Shown one piece after another: positions 48,178 to 59,777 of a stretch of 64,000 nt of DNA; position 1 is the stretch's first letter, and each line of letters opens with the position of its first letter. This DNA is from Lysobacter sp. Its GTDB lineage: Bacteria > Pseudomonadota > Gammaproteobacteria > Xanthomonadales > Xanthomonadaceae. The DNA is taken from contig SSGH01000013.1 of assembly GCA_008015835.1 (NCBI GenBank), positions 264,148-328,147 of the forward strand, given 5' to 3'. Below the pieces are notes generated by a model. The model worked only from the letters and a program-made list of their open reading frames with translations. It was not told where the DNA came from and ran no database searches. The translations under genes were made by a program, and so were the position numbers.

Positions 48178-48985
48178 CTGAAATCTCCATATTTCAATGT
48201 GGTTTCGATGCGTGCGCTCATCCCTGGGCGGAAGAAAGGCGAGAATCGCGGATCGCGGAGCCTTAAGTTTCGTCGACGGCGTCGAACCGAACGTTCGAAG
48301 CGCGGAATCGTCGAACGGAATCGTCGCGTTGCGTGCGCATCCGGCGCGCGTCGCGATTTTGGCCTGCAACATTCCTTTGAATCGGGCCGAGCATCACGTG
48401 AGGCGCACCATGCGCCCCGTCGCCATGATGAGCAATGGCGTTCGACGCTGTCAAATGAATCGACCCGCTTTTTTGCGCCGTTCGTCGCAAGTCGCGCGAG
48501 CGGCGATACATACGCAGGCGCATCGTCGAAGCATTCGTTCGAAAAGCGTTATCGCGTCGCGATCGGTGCGACGCGATCGCGCTTACGGACGATGCGAATG
48601 AACGAAAATCTTACGATTTCGAGGTCGCGTTTCGATTCGTAACGCGCTGACTCGCGTACGTGGATGCGCCGTACGGCTTCGCCCAGAACCGCATTCGCAT
48701 CGTCGCCTATGCACGTCTGAGCGCACCCGATAGCGCAATCGAATCGATAGGACCGAATCGATCCGCTCGAATAACGAGATTCGAATGGAAACGATCAAAT
48801 CCGCGGCGAGGCGTCGGCACGGTGCGGTCGAACGTCGCGGCGAATTCCGCCGATCGATCCGATCGATCGCGGAGAAACTCGTCCCTTCGCGAATCCGATC
48901 CGAGATCGAAGAGCGCGACGGACCCTGGCCGAAGCCAGGGTCCGCGCCTTCAAGAAGGACGCCCAAAAAGAGTTCGAATCGCCGC
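48178..48985. other. intergenic region between the two S8 protease genes
   Basis: No gene was recognised; short frames on both strands are low-quality. The stretch should contain the promoter of protease 1 near 48178-48300 and the terminator of protease 2 at 48919-48944. The middle is comparatively A+T-rich with CGAT-type words repeated (for example near 48730-48860). Confidence 0.5.
48919..48944. terminator. stem-loop after the S8 protease 2 gene
   Basis: An 11-base-pair stem (CGGACCCTGGC/GCCAGGGTCCG) closes on a CGAA loop, 41 bases after the protease 2 stop on the minus strand. It has the same size and loop as the one after protease 1. Confidence 0.75.
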
Positions 48986-50422
48986 CTAATTCATCGCGCG
49001 ATTCGCGTTCAGCCTGCCCACGCCGATCCAATACTGCACCGGCCCCATGAAGAAATCGGCCGTATTGCGCAGCGTCGCTTCGCAGGCGGCGGGTGCGCAA
49101 TCGACGGTGGGTTTGGACATCATCATCGCGACCACACCGGCCACGTGCGGCGCCGACATCGACGTCCCGCTCATATAGGCGTAAGTCGCCGCGCCGGGCA
49201 CGGTCGTGCCCGCGTTCCAGGTCGACGCGATGCTGTAACCCGGCGCGGACAAATCGACCACCGAACCGTAGTTGGAGAACGGCTCTTTTTCGCCGTAAAA
49301 ACTGCCGGTATGGCGATGGGTCGCGACCACGATCGTGTTCGCGCAGCTCGCCGGCGTGAAGCCCGACGCATCGGCGTTGCTGTTGCCCGCGGCGACCACC
49401 ACCGGGACGCCGCGCCCGACCGCGCCGTTGATCGCGTTCTGCATCGTGGGCGCGCACGCGCCCGCGCCGCCCAGACTCATATTGATCACGTTCGCCTTGT
49501 TCGCGCCTACGCCCGGCACGCCGACGACCGAGCCGCCAGAAGCCCAGGTCACCGCATCGGCGATGTCCGCAACGGTGCCGCCGCAGCGGCCGAGCGCGCG
49601 CACGGGCAGGATTTTCGCCCAATGCGCCATCCCGGCGACGCCGGACGCGTTGTTGGTGACCGCCGCGGCGATGCCGGCGACGTGCGTGCCGTGCCAACTC
49701 GAATTGCGCGCCGGCGAACCGGCATAGCACTGCCCCGCCGTCTCCCAATCGCCAGGATCGGACGGATCGGCGTCGCGTCCGCCGCCGTCGTTGGCCATGA
49801 ATGCGCTGCTGATGAAGTCGTATCCGCCCGCGACGAAATTCGCGTTCAGGTCCGGATGATTCGTACGCCCGGTATCGATGATGGCGATGATTTTGCCTTG
49901 GCCGCGATAGCCGGTGTCCCAGGCCGACGCGGCGTAGGTGTTCTCGCCCGCGCTGCTGAAATTCGTCTGCAGGTAGAAATAGGTATCGTTCGGCGTCAGC
50001 GCCGCCGAAAGGCGAATATTCGGTTCGACGTATTCGACGTTGGGATCGAGCGCGACGCTGCGCATCAATCGTTCGGCGTCGGCGCGCGAAAGACGGCCGT
50101 CGATGGCGATCAATTCGCCGCCGGTGCCGAGCGTGCGTGCGCGCAGTAAGCGCGGGACCGCGGCGCCGAACGCGGCCACGGCAGCGGTGTCGAGCGCGCG
50201 TTGTTTGGATGCGGCATCGAGCTGCGTTGCACGGGCGTTGCGGTAACCGACGATGAACCCGTCGGCGGGGTCGTAGCGGCTGCTCGCGTCGATGTGCACG
50301 CGCCCCGCGGCGAATGCGGGCGCGGCGAGCAGCGCGGCGGCGACAGCGGATGCGAGCGCGAACCGGCGCGCATGACGAGCGCGCGCTGCGGAGCGGCGCG
50401 CGATTTGGACTCGGAACGACAT
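48986..50422 (-). CDS. secreted S8 (subtilisin-like) serine protease 2
   Basis: This 478-residue exported protease has a twin-Arg-rich start, a hydrophobic core and a signal cleavage near AAPAFAAG. The prodomain is followed by the triad: Asp in IIDTGRTNHPD, His in WHGTHVAG and Ser in SGTSMSAPHVAG. The ATG at 50422 has AAGGAGG upstream. It is a paralogue of the neighbouring protease and differs most in the C-terminal 60 residues. The pair may have divergent substrates. Confidence 0.93.
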   Translation of the reverse strand: MSFRVQIARRSAARARHARRFALASAVAAALLAAPAFAAGRVHIDASSRYDPADGFIVGYRNARATQLDAASKQRALDTAAVAAFGAAVPRLLRARTLGTGGELIAIDGRLSRADAERLMRSVALDPNVEYVEPNIRLSAALTPNDTYFYLQTNFSSAGENTYAASAWDTGYRGQGKIIAIIDTGRTNHPDLNANFVAGGYDFISSAFMANDGGGRDADPSDPGDWETAGQCYAGSPARNSSWHGTHVAGIAAAVTNNASGVAGMAHWAKILPVRALGRCGGTVADIADAVTWASGGSVVGVPGVGANKANVINMSLGGAGACAPTMQNAINGAVGRGVPVVVAAGNSNADASGFTPASCANTIVVATHRHTGSFYGEKEPFSNYGSVVDLSAPGYSIASTWNAGTTVPGAATYAYMSGTSMSAPHVAGVVAMMMSKPTVDCAPAACEATLRNTADFFMGPVQYWIGVGRLNANRAMN

Positions 50423-50751
50423 AGAACCTCCTTGATCCCGGGCGGCATCCTGTCCGTCAGTCGTTGTGGGTAACGGAAATCGCCGTCCGTTCTATGAACG
50501 ATCGCGCGCATTTCGGCGCGCGGAACGGCGCACCATGCGCCGCCCGACGATGAGGCTCCGCCCGGCGCGAGGGCTTGTCAAATCGCCGCACGAACCCCGC
50601 GAAAAAGCGCGATGTTCGTCACGCGCGGCCGCGGCTTTGAGCGCGTCGGCTGCAGCGATGCTTGGTCGTAGGCGCGCGAAACTGGAACCGACGATGCGCA
50701 GTCGCGCGACGACGAAGAGCCTCGGCGGCGCGCGCAGCCGCCCGCCGTCGT
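50423..50751. other. intergenic region between protease 2 and dnaJ
   Basis: No convincing coding region. The promoter of protease 2 should lie near 50440-50520; the 3' end of the dnaJ transcript runs in from the other side. No terminator with a T-tract was recognised. Confidence 0.45.
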
Positions 50752-51879
50752 TCAGGAGGTCATCCGCTCCCAAAAACTCTTCACGCCGTCGATGAACGTG
50801 CTGGAGCGCGGGGAATGCCGACGCGCGTTTTCGCCGGTGAAGGTGTCCTCGAACTCCTTCAGCAGTTCGCGCTGCTTCGCGGTGAGATTCACCGGCGTTT
50901 CCACCACCACGCGGCAATACAGATCGCCCGGGCCGCGGCTGCGCACCGATTTCACGCCTTTCTCGCGCAAACGGAAGACCTTGCCGGTCTGCGTTTCCTG
51001 CGGAATGCGGATTTCGGCTTCGCCGCCGAGCGTGGGGACGCGCACGGTGTCGCCGAGCGCCGCCTGCGAGAAGCGGATCGGCACTTCGCAATGCAAGTCG
51101 TCGCCTTCGCGCTGAAAAATGTCGTGCTCACGCACGCGGATTTCGACGTACAGATCGCCCGCCGGCGCGCCCGCGGGGCCGGCCTCGCCTTCGCCGGAAA
51201 GACGAATGCGATCGCCGTTATCGACGCCGGCCGGAATTTTCACCGACAGGACTTTCTCTTCCTCGATACGCCCTGCGCCGCGGCAAGCCTTGCATGGGTT
51301 GGTGAGCTTCTGGCCGCGCCCACCGCACTGCGGGCACGGTTGTTGCATCGAGAAGATGCCGCGCTGAAAACGCACTTGACCGCGGCCTTGGCAAGTCCCG
51401 CAGGTTTCGAGTTTGCCGTCTTCCGAACCGCTGCCGTTGCAGGGTTTGCAGGCGGCCATGGTCGGCACTTCGATGCGTTTATCGACGCCAGCGACCGCAT
51501 CTTCCAAATCGAGTTCGACGATGTAGCCGATATCCGCGCCGCGTCGCGGCCCGCGACTGCCGCCGCCTCCGCCGAAGATGTTGCCGAAGATATCGCCGAA
51601 GATGTCGTTGATATCCGCACCGCCGTAGCCGCCCGCACCCGCGCCGGTGCCGTGCTCGAACGCGGCATGGCCGTGCGCGTCGTACGCGCGGCGCTTCTGC
51701 GCGTCGCTGAGGATTTCGTAAGCCTCTTTCGCTTCCTTGAACGCGGCTTCGGCGTTGGCGTCGTCCGGATTGCGGTCCGGATGGTGCTTCATCGCCAACC
51801 GACGATAGGCTTTTTTCAGCTCTTCGTCGCTGGCGTTGCGGGCCACGCCCAGCACTTCGTAGTAATCGCGTTTGCTCAT
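50752..51879 (-). CDS. dnaJ: chaperone DnaJ
   Basis: This 375-residue Hsp40 has the J domain with HPD in MKHHPDRNP, a Gly/Phe-rich linker, and four zinc-binding CxxCxGxG repeats ([32 protein letters not shown]). It stimulates the ATPase of DnaK. It follows dnaK after a strong stem-loop, so expression may be partly attenuated relative to dnaK. Confidence 0.97.
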   Translation of the reverse strand: MSKRDYYEVLGVARNASDEELKKAYRRLAMKHHPDRNPDDANAEAAFKEAKEAYEILSDAQKRRAYDAHGHAAFEHGTGAGAGGYGGADINDIFGDIFGNIFGGGGGSRGPRRGADIGYIVELDLEDAVAGVDKRIEVPTMAACKPCNGSGSEDGKLETCGTCQGRGQVRFQRGIFSMQQPCPQCGGRGQKLTNPCKACRGAGRIEEEKVLSVKIPAGVDNGDRIRLSGEGEAGPAGAPAGDLYVEIRVREHDIFQREGDDLHCEVPIRFSQAALGDTVRVPTLGGEAEIRIPQETQTGKVFRLREKGVKSVRSRGPGDLYCRVVVETPVNLTAKQRELLKEFEDTFTGENARRHSPRSSTFIDGVKSFWERMTS

Positions 51880-51981
51880 GGAGAAAGGACGGCGGTTCGG
51901 GCGATGGAAGGAGAAGAATCCGCGCCGAGCGCGCGCGAAAAGCGCGGTCGCGCATCATCGAAATCCGGCGACCGCAAACCA

Positions 51982-52009
51982 GGAAGAGCCGGGAGGGCCC
52001 GGCTCTTCC
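51982..52009. terminator. stem-loop between dnaK and dnaJ
   Basis: A perfect 12-base-pair stem (GGAAGAGCCGGG/CCCGGCTCTTCC) closes on a four-base loop, 24 bases after the dnaK stop (minus strand). It lacks a T-tract and probably acts as a partial terminator or a 3'-end stabiliser for dnaK mRNA. Confidence 0.75.
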
Positions 52010-52033
52010 GTCGTGCGTTCGCCGAAGCGAGAA

Positions 52034-53962
<1,929 letters not shown>

Positions 53963-54063
53963 GACGGTGTCCTCTGAAGTTCTTGAATGAAGGCGGCCGC
54001 GCCGCCGATGTTTTGTTTGTGGGGGGAGCCAGCCTGCGTTTCAAGCGGCGCGCGATGGTTTTT

Positions 54064-54127
54064 GTGGGAGCGGCATCAGCCGCGACAGAGGCTTTTCGGG
54101 TTCCGTCGCGGCTCACGCCACTCCCAC
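54064..54127. repeat. REP-like inverted repeat, family 2, between grpE and dnaK
   Basis: Two 23-base arms (54064-54086 and 54105-54127) begin and end with GTGGGAG/CTCCCAC and pair with four mismatches. The same 5' core recurs at 60313-60413 and resembles the widely scattered GTGGGAGCGG-type repeats of pseudomonads and xanthomonads. Confidence 0.8.
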
Positions 54128-54131
54128 GGGC

Positions 54132-54689
54132 TCAATCCTGCTTCGCCACCATCACCAGCGCCGGGCGCAGCAGGCGTTCGTTGAGCACATAGCCTTTCTG
54201 GAACGTCTGGGCGACGGCGCCGGGCGCGATATCCGCGGCCTCGACCATGCTCATGGCCTGATGACGGTCCGGGTCGAAGGCGTCGCCGCGGGCGGGCGCG
54301 ACCTCGACCAGGCCGTTCGCTTCGGCGATTCGGTTCAACTGCCGCAGGGTCAGCGCCATGCCTTCGCGCAGGGGGTCGTTTTCTGCGGCGGCGGCGAGGC
54401 CCGCTTCGATGCTGTCGAACAGCGGCAACAGTTCGGACAGCAAGCGTTCGTTGGCGAACTTGCGCGCCATGTCCACGTCGCGCGCCAAACGCTTGCGCTG
54501 ATTTTCGAGGTCGGCGCGTTCGCGCAAGACATCGGCGCGGAGCTGTTCGAGTTCGCCGCGCAAGCGCTCGATCGTCTGCTGCGGGTCTTCGGTGCGCTCC
54601 GCCGCGTCCTGGGATGCGGCTTCGGGGGCGGCGCTCGCCGATTCGGCGTGTGGGTCGTGTTCGTGAGACGGGGTGGCGTCTGGCTGCAT
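54132..54689 (-). CDS. grpE: nucleotide exchange factor GrpE
   Basis: This 185-residue protein has a long coiled-coil ([22 protein letters not shown]) and a C-terminal beta-wing with the conserved [10 protein letters not shown] and VLQ-like [18 protein letters not shown]. It exchanges ADP for ATP on DnaK and acts as a thermosensor. An acidic N-terminal tail of about 35 residues is typical. Confidence 0.96.
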   Translation of the reverse strand: MQPDATPSHEHDPHAESASAAPEAASQDAAERTEDPQQTIERLRGELEQLRADVLRERADLENQRKRLARDVDMARKFANERLLSELLPLFDSIEAGLAAAAENDPLREGMALTLRQLNRIAEANGLVEVAPARGDAFDPDRHQAMSMVEAADIAPGAVAQTFQKGYVLNERLLRPALVMVAKQD

Positions 54690-54729
54690 GCTCGATTCCG
54701 TAAGTTCGACCAGGGCGGGACCGGCCCGC

Positions 54730-54755
54730 CGACGGCCCGAGGGATGGGGCCGTCG
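54730..54755. terminator. stem-loop between hrcA and grpE
   Basis: A nine-base-pair stem (CGACGGCCC/GGGCCGTCG) closes on an eight-base loop in the gap between hrcA and grpE (minus strand). No T-tract follows; it may separate the repressor from the chaperone transcripts. Confidence 0.6.
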
Positions 54756-54828
54756 GTTGGAGAATCAAGGGCGCTGCGGGCCACGTCGATTTTTGCGGAG
54801 GTCCGCCGACGCCCAGCGCGCGAGGGCG

Positions 54829-55896
54829 TCAGGTGGCGCGAGAATCGTCCCGACCCAGGGCCTCGCTCAGCACCGAGGCCGCGGCCTGGACCACCGGGAT
54901 GACGCGTTCGTAGGCCATTCGCGTCGGCCCGATCACGCCGAGCACTCCAAGCGTGCGACCACCGGCGCCATACGGCGCGGTGACCAGCGACACGCCGTCC
55001 AGCGGCGCCATGCCGGTCTCTTCGCCGATGAAAATCCGCACGCCTTGCGCGCGCAGGGTGCGTTCCAGCACGCGCAGGATTTCGCGCTTGCTCGAAAACG
55101 CCTCGAACAGCTCCCGCAGGCGGTCGAGATTCGACAAATCCTGCACGCCGATCAGGCGGGTTTGCCCGGCCACCAGCATGTCTTCGGCATCGTCGGCCAA
55201 GGCCTGATCGGCCAATTCCAAGGCCTGCGCCATCAGCAGTTCCATCTCTTCCCGCGCGCTGCGCAGTTCTTCGAGCAGCGAGGCGCGGGCCTCGGCCAAC
55301 GGCCGGCCGGCGTAGTGCGCATTGAGATAGTTGGCGATGCGCTCGAGTTCGGCCGGTTCGTAGCTGCGCCGGGTGATCAAGATGCGGTTCTGGATCTCGT
55401 TGTCGGCGAACACCAGCACCGCCAGCACCCGCTGCGCGTCCAGGGCGACGAAATCCAGGCGTTTGAACGCGAATTGATCGCGCTTGGGCACGCTGACCAC
55501 GCCGACGAAATGGGTCATCGCCGACACCAGCTCGGACGCATTGCCGAGCAAGTGATGCGTGCCCGCGCCCGGGGCCAATTCGCTGCGCAGCCGTGCCAGT
55601 TCCGCGTCGGCCAGGGGCTGAATCTGCAGCAGGCTATCGACGAACAGGCGATAGCCCTGCGCCGTCGGCACGCGGCCGGCGGAGGTGTGCGGCGCGGACA
55701 ACAGCCCCACGTCCTCCAATTCGGCCAGGATATTGCGAATGGTGGCCGAACTGACGTCCAGCCCGGCGTGTTTGGCCAGGGTCTGCGAGCCCACCGGTTC
55801 GCCGTCGCGGATGTAGCGCGCGATCAAGCTGCGCAGCAGCAGACGGGCCCGCGGATCGAGGACGGGATCGACGGCGGAGTGTTTCGGTCGATTCAT
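54829..55896 (-). CDS. hrcA: heat-inducible transcription repressor HrcA
   Basis: This 355-residue repressor has an N-terminal winged helix (SQTLAKHAGLDVSSATIRNILAELEDVGLL), a GAF-like domain and an inserted dimerising domain. It normally binds the CIRCE operator and represses heat-shock operons. The ATG at 55896 matches the family start. No CIRCE palindrome was seen near hrcA, grpE or dnaK; its targets may lie elsewhere, for example at groESL. Confidence 0.94.
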   Translation of the reverse strand: MNRPKHSAVDPVLDPRARLLLRSLIARYIRDGEPVGSQTLAKHAGLDVSSATIRNILAELEDVGLLSAPHTSAGRVPTAQGYRLFVDSLLQIQPLADAELARLRSELAPGAGTHHLLGNASELVSAMTHFVGVVSVPKRDQFAFKRLDFVALDAQRVLAVLVFADNEIQNRILITRRSYEPAELERIANYLNAHYAGRPLAEARASLLEELRSAREEMELLMAQALELADQALADDAEDMLVAGQTRLIGVQDLSNLDRLRELFEAFSSKREILRVLERTLRAQGVRIFIGEETGMAPLDGVSLVTAPYGAGGRTLGVLGVIGPTRMAYERVIPVVQAAASVLSEALGRDDSRAT

Positions 55897-56045
55897 AGCG
55901 CGGATTACGATAGCGCATTCGAGCGCGACGGCATCGCGCCGGTCGCAGGTTCTGCGACGGCGGACGGGCTCACTGCGCGCCGCCGGAAGCTCGCCGTCCG
56001 CCCGCGGCTTCCGGTCGCCTCGCCGCTCAGGGCACACTACGCGCC

Positions 56046-57731
56046 ATGCTGACGCACCTCTCCATCCGCGATTTCGCCGTCGTCGCTCATGCCGAACTCG
56101 AATTCGGCCCCGGCCTCACCGTCATTTCGGGCGAAACCGGCGCCGGCAAATCCCTGCTCGTCGATGCGCTGGGCTTTCTGTCCGGCCTGCGCGCCGACAG
56201 CGGCATGGTCCGCCACGGCGCCGAGCGCGCCGATCTGCACGCGGAATTCGATCTGCGCGACCGCGTCGAGGCCCATGCTTGGCTGCGCGAACAGGACATG
56301 CTGGACGAGGAGGACGCCGACCAAGCCCGCGTCTGCCAACTACGGCGCACGCTGCGCTCGGACGGCGGCTCGCGGGCGTGGATCAACGGCCGCCCGGTGA
56401 CCGTGGCGCAGCTCGGAGCCTTGGCCGCATTGCTGGTGGAAATCCACGGTCAGCACGAACACCAAGCCCTGCTCTCGCGCGGCAGCCAGTTGGGCCTGCT
56501 CGACGCCTTCGGCCGGCATCGCGAACCGCTGGCGGCGGTGCGCGCGGCGGCCGAGCGTTGGTCTTCGCTGCTGCAGGAGCGCGACGCGCTCTCGAAAACC
56601 GGCGACGTTTCCGACCGCATCGTTCTGCTGGAACACCAGCGCCAGGAACTCGATCGCGAGCGGCTCGACCCGCAGGCCATCGCCGATCTGAACGCCCAGC
56701 ACCGCCGCCACGCCAACGCCGCCGGCTTGATCGAGGCCTGCGAACGCGCGCTCGCCCGGCTCGAAGGCGACGACGCGCCCTCGCTGCTGCAGACCCTGCG
56801 GCAACTGCGCTCGGAATTGGGCAAAGCTCAGAACGACGAACCGCGACTGGGCGAAGTGGACGGTATGCTCGACGCTGCGGCGATCCAGATCGACGAAGCC
56901 ACGCGCCTGCTGCAGCGCATTCGCGACGATCTCGACCTCGACCCCGAACGGTTCGAGGCCCTGGAACTGCGGCTCGCGCGCCTGCACGAGCTCGGGCGCA
57001 AGCATCGCGTGCCGACGGATCGTCTGGCCGAAGTGCGCGACCGGCTCGCGGCCGAACTCGACGGCCTGCGCCACGCCGGCGAGCGCCTGCTCGCCCTGGA
57101 CGCCGATATCGCCGCCGCCGCGAACGCCTGGCGCGACGCCGCCCGCACCCTCAGCGCGGCCCGCCGAGATGCGGCCGCCGCGCTGTCGGCGGCGACCACC
57201 GCGCTGATCGCCGATCTCGGCATGGGCGGCGGGCGGTTCGAGATCGCGCTGGAACCTATCGACGGCGAACGGCCCGACCCGCAGGGCGCAGAACGCGCGG
57301 AATTCTTGGTCTCGGCCAACGCCGGCCAACCCCCGCGCCCGCTGCGCAAAGTCGCCTCCGGCGGCGAACTGTCGCGCATTTCGTTGGCGATCGAAGTCGC
57401 CGCGCTCGGGCTCGACGCGGTGCCGACGATGGTGTTCGACGAAGTGGATTCGGGCATCGGCGGCGCGGTGGCCGCGATCGTCGGCCAGAAACTGCGCGCG
57501 CTGGGCGAAAGCCGGCAGGTGCTGTGCGTCACCCATCAGCCGCAGGTGGCGGCGCAGGGCCACGCGCACTACCGCGTCAGCAAGGCCGAAGCCGGCGGCA
57601 TGACCCAAAGCGCCGTGCGCGAACTCAGCGCCAAAGAGCGCCAGGAAGAACTGGCCCGCATGCTCGGCGGCGTGGAAGTCAGCAAGGAAGCGCGCGCGGC
57701 GGCGAAGCGACTCCTGGAAAGCGCCACGTAG
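56046..57731 (+). CDS. recN: DNA repair protein RecN
   Basis: This 561-residue SMC-like ATPase in double-strand-break repair has a Walker A GETGAGKSLLVDAL near the N terminus, two long coiled-coil arms, and the C-terminal ABC signature SGGELSRISLAIE with the Walker B VFDEVDSGIGG. It is divergent from hrcA, so the 149-base gap holds both promoters; a LexA box was looked for but none is clear. Confidence 0.95.
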   Translation: MLTHLSIRDFAVVAHAELEFGPGLTVISGETGAGKSLLVDALGFLSGLRADSGMVRHGAERADLHAEFDLRDRVEAHAWLREQDMLDEEDADQARVCQLRRTLRSDGGSRAWINGRPVTVAQLGALAALLVEIHGQHEHQALLSRGSQLGLLDAFGRHREPLAAVRAAAERWSSLLQERDALSKTGDVSDRIVLLEHQRQELDRERLDPQAIADLNAQHRRHANAAGLIEACERALARLEGDDAPSLLQTLRQLRSELGKAQNDEPRLGEVDGMLDAAAIQIDEATRLLQRIRDDLDLDPERFEALELRLARLHELGRKHRVPTDRLAEVRDRLAAELDGLRHAGERLLALDADIAAAANAWRDAARTLSAARRDAAAALSAATTALIADLGMGGGRFEIALEPIDGERPDPQGAERAEFLVSANAGQPPRPLRKVASGGELSRISLAIEVAALGLDAVPTMVFDEVDSGIGGAVAAIVGQKLRALGESRQVLCVTHQPQVAAQGHAHYRVSKAEAGGMTQSAVRELSAKERQEELARMLGGVEVSKEARAAAKRLLESAT

Positions 57732-57737
57732 AGCCCT

Positions 57738-57813
57738 GTAGAGCGGAGCGCAGCTCCGCTGAAAATTCATCCGAAGATGTTGAGATATTCAGCGGAGCTA
57801 CGCTCCGCTCTAC
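57738..57813. repeat. REP-like palindromic repeat cluster, family 1, two units
   Basis: Units at 57738-57760 and 57791-57813 (inverted) share the core GTAGAGCGGAGC-nnn-GCTCCGCT and an inner segment (GAAAAT...GTTGAGATATTC) also seen at 32067. The cluster fills the junction between convergent recN and fur. Confidence 0.87.
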
Positions 57814-57834
57814 GCGAACGATGCTGCGATACGG

Positions 57835-58236
57835 CTATTTCTTCTTCCGCACGTACAGCACCAACGCGTGCGCTTCGATCTCGTAGCCGTATTGCGCGGC
57901 GATCTTATGCTGCAGCTCTTCGATCTCGGCGCTCTCGAATTCGATGATCTTGCCGGTATCGACATCGACCATGTGGTCGTGATGCTCGCCGCGATCCAAT
58001 TCGTAGACCGCGTGGCCGCCTTCGAAATTGTGCTTGAGCACCAAACCCGCGGCCTCGAACTGGGTCAACACGCGGTACACCGTGGCGAGGCCGATCTCGT
58101 CGCCTTCCTCGGTCAGGGATCGGTAGATGTCCTCGGCGGTCATGTGCCGAGGTGAGGCCTGTTGCAGCAGTTCCAGCACCCGCATCCGCGGATGGGTCAC
58201 TTTCAGGCCGAGTTTGCGCAGGTCTTGGGATTCCAT
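57835..58236 (-). CDS. fur: ferric uptake regulator Fur
   Basis: This 133-residue iron-responsive repressor has an N-terminal winged helix (TAEDIYRSLTEEGDEIGLATVYRVL) and the metal-binding HHDHMVD and IEFESAEIEELQHKIA motifs. It lacks the C-terminal CxxC zinc pairs of E. coli Fur, as do many xanthomonad homologues. The ATG at 58236 fits MESQDLRKLGLKVT; the longer frame from 58299 is not needed. It is divergent from bamE. Confidence 0.95.
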   Translation of the reverse strand: MESQDLRKLGLKVTHPRMRVLELLQQASPRHMTAEDIYRSLTEEGDEIGLATVYRVLTQFEAAGLVLKHNFEGGHAVYELDRGEHHDHMVDVDTGKIIEFESAEIEELQHKIAAQYGYEIEAHALVLYVRKKK

Positions 58237-58429
58237 GAACAGGGCCGATGCAGAGAGGACAGAACGACGGCGCGGGGGCGGCGCGGAGGGGCACGACACG
58301 AACGCGATGCGGCCGATGAACGGGGGCTAGCGCGGCGGTCCTTCGCAGGCGCCGCGGAACGACGCCCGCCGCCTCAATCGGGACGGCCAGTGTATCATCG
58401 CCGCTCGCGACGCCTTTCAGCCCCGGATC

Positions 58430-58861
58430 ATGCCCCAGTCTTCGACCTCTCGTTCCCGCGCCCGTCTGCTTCCCGCGCTCCTCGCCGCCTTCATCGTTAC
58501 CGCCGTCAGCGGCTGCGGCATTCTCTATAAGCAGCCGATCTATCAGGGCAATCTGGTCGACGCCTCGGCCATCGAACAGCTTCAAGTCGGGATGAGCAAG
58601 CAGGACGTGCAGATTCTGCTGGGCACGCCGTCGATCGCCGACCCGTTCGCGAAGAACCGCTGGGACTACACCGCCACGCAGCGCATCGACCGCCGCGGCA
58701 CCACCCAGGTCAAGAATTTCGTGGTGTGGTTCGAGAACGACGCCGTGACCAAATGGGAAGGCGAGTATTTCGCCGAGCAGGACGACGAGCTGGCGAAAAA
58801 CGCCCGCCGTCAGTTCGGCCCGAACCTGCCGAAAGACGACAAGAAAAAGCGCGGCCGCTGA
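58430..58861 (+). CDS. bamE: outer-membrane assembly lipoprotein BamE
   Basis: This 143-residue lipoprotein of the BAM complex has a signal peptide ending in the lipobox AVSGC, then the SmpA/OmlA fold (QLQVGMSKQDVQILLGTPSI, FAKNRWDYT). The C terminus is Lys-rich. In xanthomonads this gene (omlA) lies divergent from fur, as here. Confidence 0.94.
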   Translation: MPQSSTSRSRARLLPALLAAFIVTAVSGCGILYKQPIYQGNLVDASAIEQLQVGMSKQDVQILLGTPSIADPFAKNRWDYTATQRIDRRGTTQVKNFVVWFENDAVTKWEGEYFAEQDDELAKNARRQFGPNLPKDDKKKRGR

Positions 58862-58877
58862 TCGCCGAGCTCGCGTT

Positions 58878-58900
58878 GAGAGGGCCGAAAGGCCCTCTTC
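58878..58900 (+). terminator. terminator after bamE
   Basis: A perfect stem (GAGAGGGCC/GGCCCTCT) with a GAAA tetraloop is followed by a short pyrimidine tract (TCTTCTG). It lies 17 bases after the bamE stop. Confidence 0.75.
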
Positions 58901-58919
58901 TGCTCTCCGAACCGCCACT

Positions 58920-58940
58920 GCGGGAGGGCCGGAAGGCCCG
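58920..58940. repeat. REP-like unit, family 2
   Basis: A single GCGGGAGGGCCGGAAGGCCCG unit between bamE and rnfH. It shares its core with the units near smpB/ssrA. Confidence 0.7.
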
Positions 58941-59004
58941 AAACAGCGCCTAGAACCCGCCTTTTGCGGGTGAGCCTCACGGACCGGCCCACCGCCGAAC
59001 CGAT

Positions 59005-59310
59005 CTAGCCCTTCGCCCGCCGCCGTCGCGCGTCCTTCGGGTCGGCCAACAACGGCCGCAGCAACTCGATCCGATCCCCATCGGCGAGCGCATGCCCTAG
59101 CCCGACCCGCTCGCCGTACACCGCGAGCGACCCCGCGTCGTGATTGAGGGCATCGGCGAGCGCCAACGCATCGCGCACCGTCGCGCCTCGCGGCAAATTC
59201 AGCACCGTCGACTCGAAACGCCGCGGCCACGCGCGAATCACTTCGACCCGAATGCCCTCGCCGCCCGCAGCGTCGGCATCGGCCGGATCGATGGCCTCAG
59301 TCGTCGCCAC
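59005..59310 (-). CDS. rnfH: RnfH-family ubiquitin-like protein
   Basis: This 101-residue protein of the UPF0125/RnfH family has a beta-grasp fold (IRVEVIRAWPRRFESTVLNLP, GATVRDALA, DGDRIELLRPL). It is regularly paired with ratA; here the two overlap by 14 bases on the same strand. The precise function is unknown. Confidence 0.92.
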   Translation of the reverse strand: MATTEAIDPADADAAGGEGIRVEVIRAWPRRFESTVLNLPRGATVRDALALADALNHDAGSLAVYGERVGLGHALADGDRIELLRPLLADPKDARRRRAKG

Positions 59311-59728
59311 GGTCCGCGACTCGCACGAAATCGTCGACCATCCGGTCGGCCAGATGCTGGAAGCCCAGCGCGAACGCCGGCCCCAGCAGCTTCGCGTTCG
59401 GCTCGAAATCCAGGGTCAACGTGACCTTGCACGCCGACTCGTCCAGCGCATGGAATTGCCAGCGCCCCTCCAAGCGTTTGAACGGCCCGTCGCGCAGCAC
59501 CATGTCAATGTGGTGCGGGGGCGACAGCGCGTTTTCGGTGGTGAACCACGTGCGAAAGCCGGCCATCGTCAGATCGAGCCGCGCCACCACCCGCGCCGCA
59601 TCGCTTTCGAGCACGTGCGCCGCCTCGCACCAATCGAAGCGGCGCGGATAAGCGGCGATGTCGTTGACCAAACCGAACATGCGCGCGGCGGAGTGTTCGA
59701 CCAGGGCGGAACGTTGAATGATGGGCAT
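59297..59728 (-). CDS. ratA: ribosome-association toxin RatA (START-like)
   Basis: This 143-residue START/polyketide-cyclase-like protein has the family start MPIIQRSALVEHSAARMFGLVNDI and the YPRRFDWCEAA motif. In E. coli RatA blocks 50S joining; its homologue Coq10 binds ubiquinone, so the physiological role is debated. The ATG at 59728 fits. It is divergent from smpB. Confidence 0.92.
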   Translation of the reverse strand: MPIIQRSALVEHSAARMFGLVNDIAAYPRRFDWCEAAHVLESDAARVVARLDLTMAGFRTWFTTENALSPPHHIDMVLRDGPFKRLEGRWQFHALDESACKVTLTLDFEPNAKLLGPAFALGFQHLADRMVDDFVRVADRGDD

Positions 59729-59777
59729 AGGCGATTCGCGGCTCGCCTGAATGGCCCGGTTCGGGGACAATGGCGAG

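Noticed and set aside
46753..50422. Naming one S8 protease rpfI
   Set aside because: Position near the rpf genes is suggestive, but nothing in the sequence supports this name.
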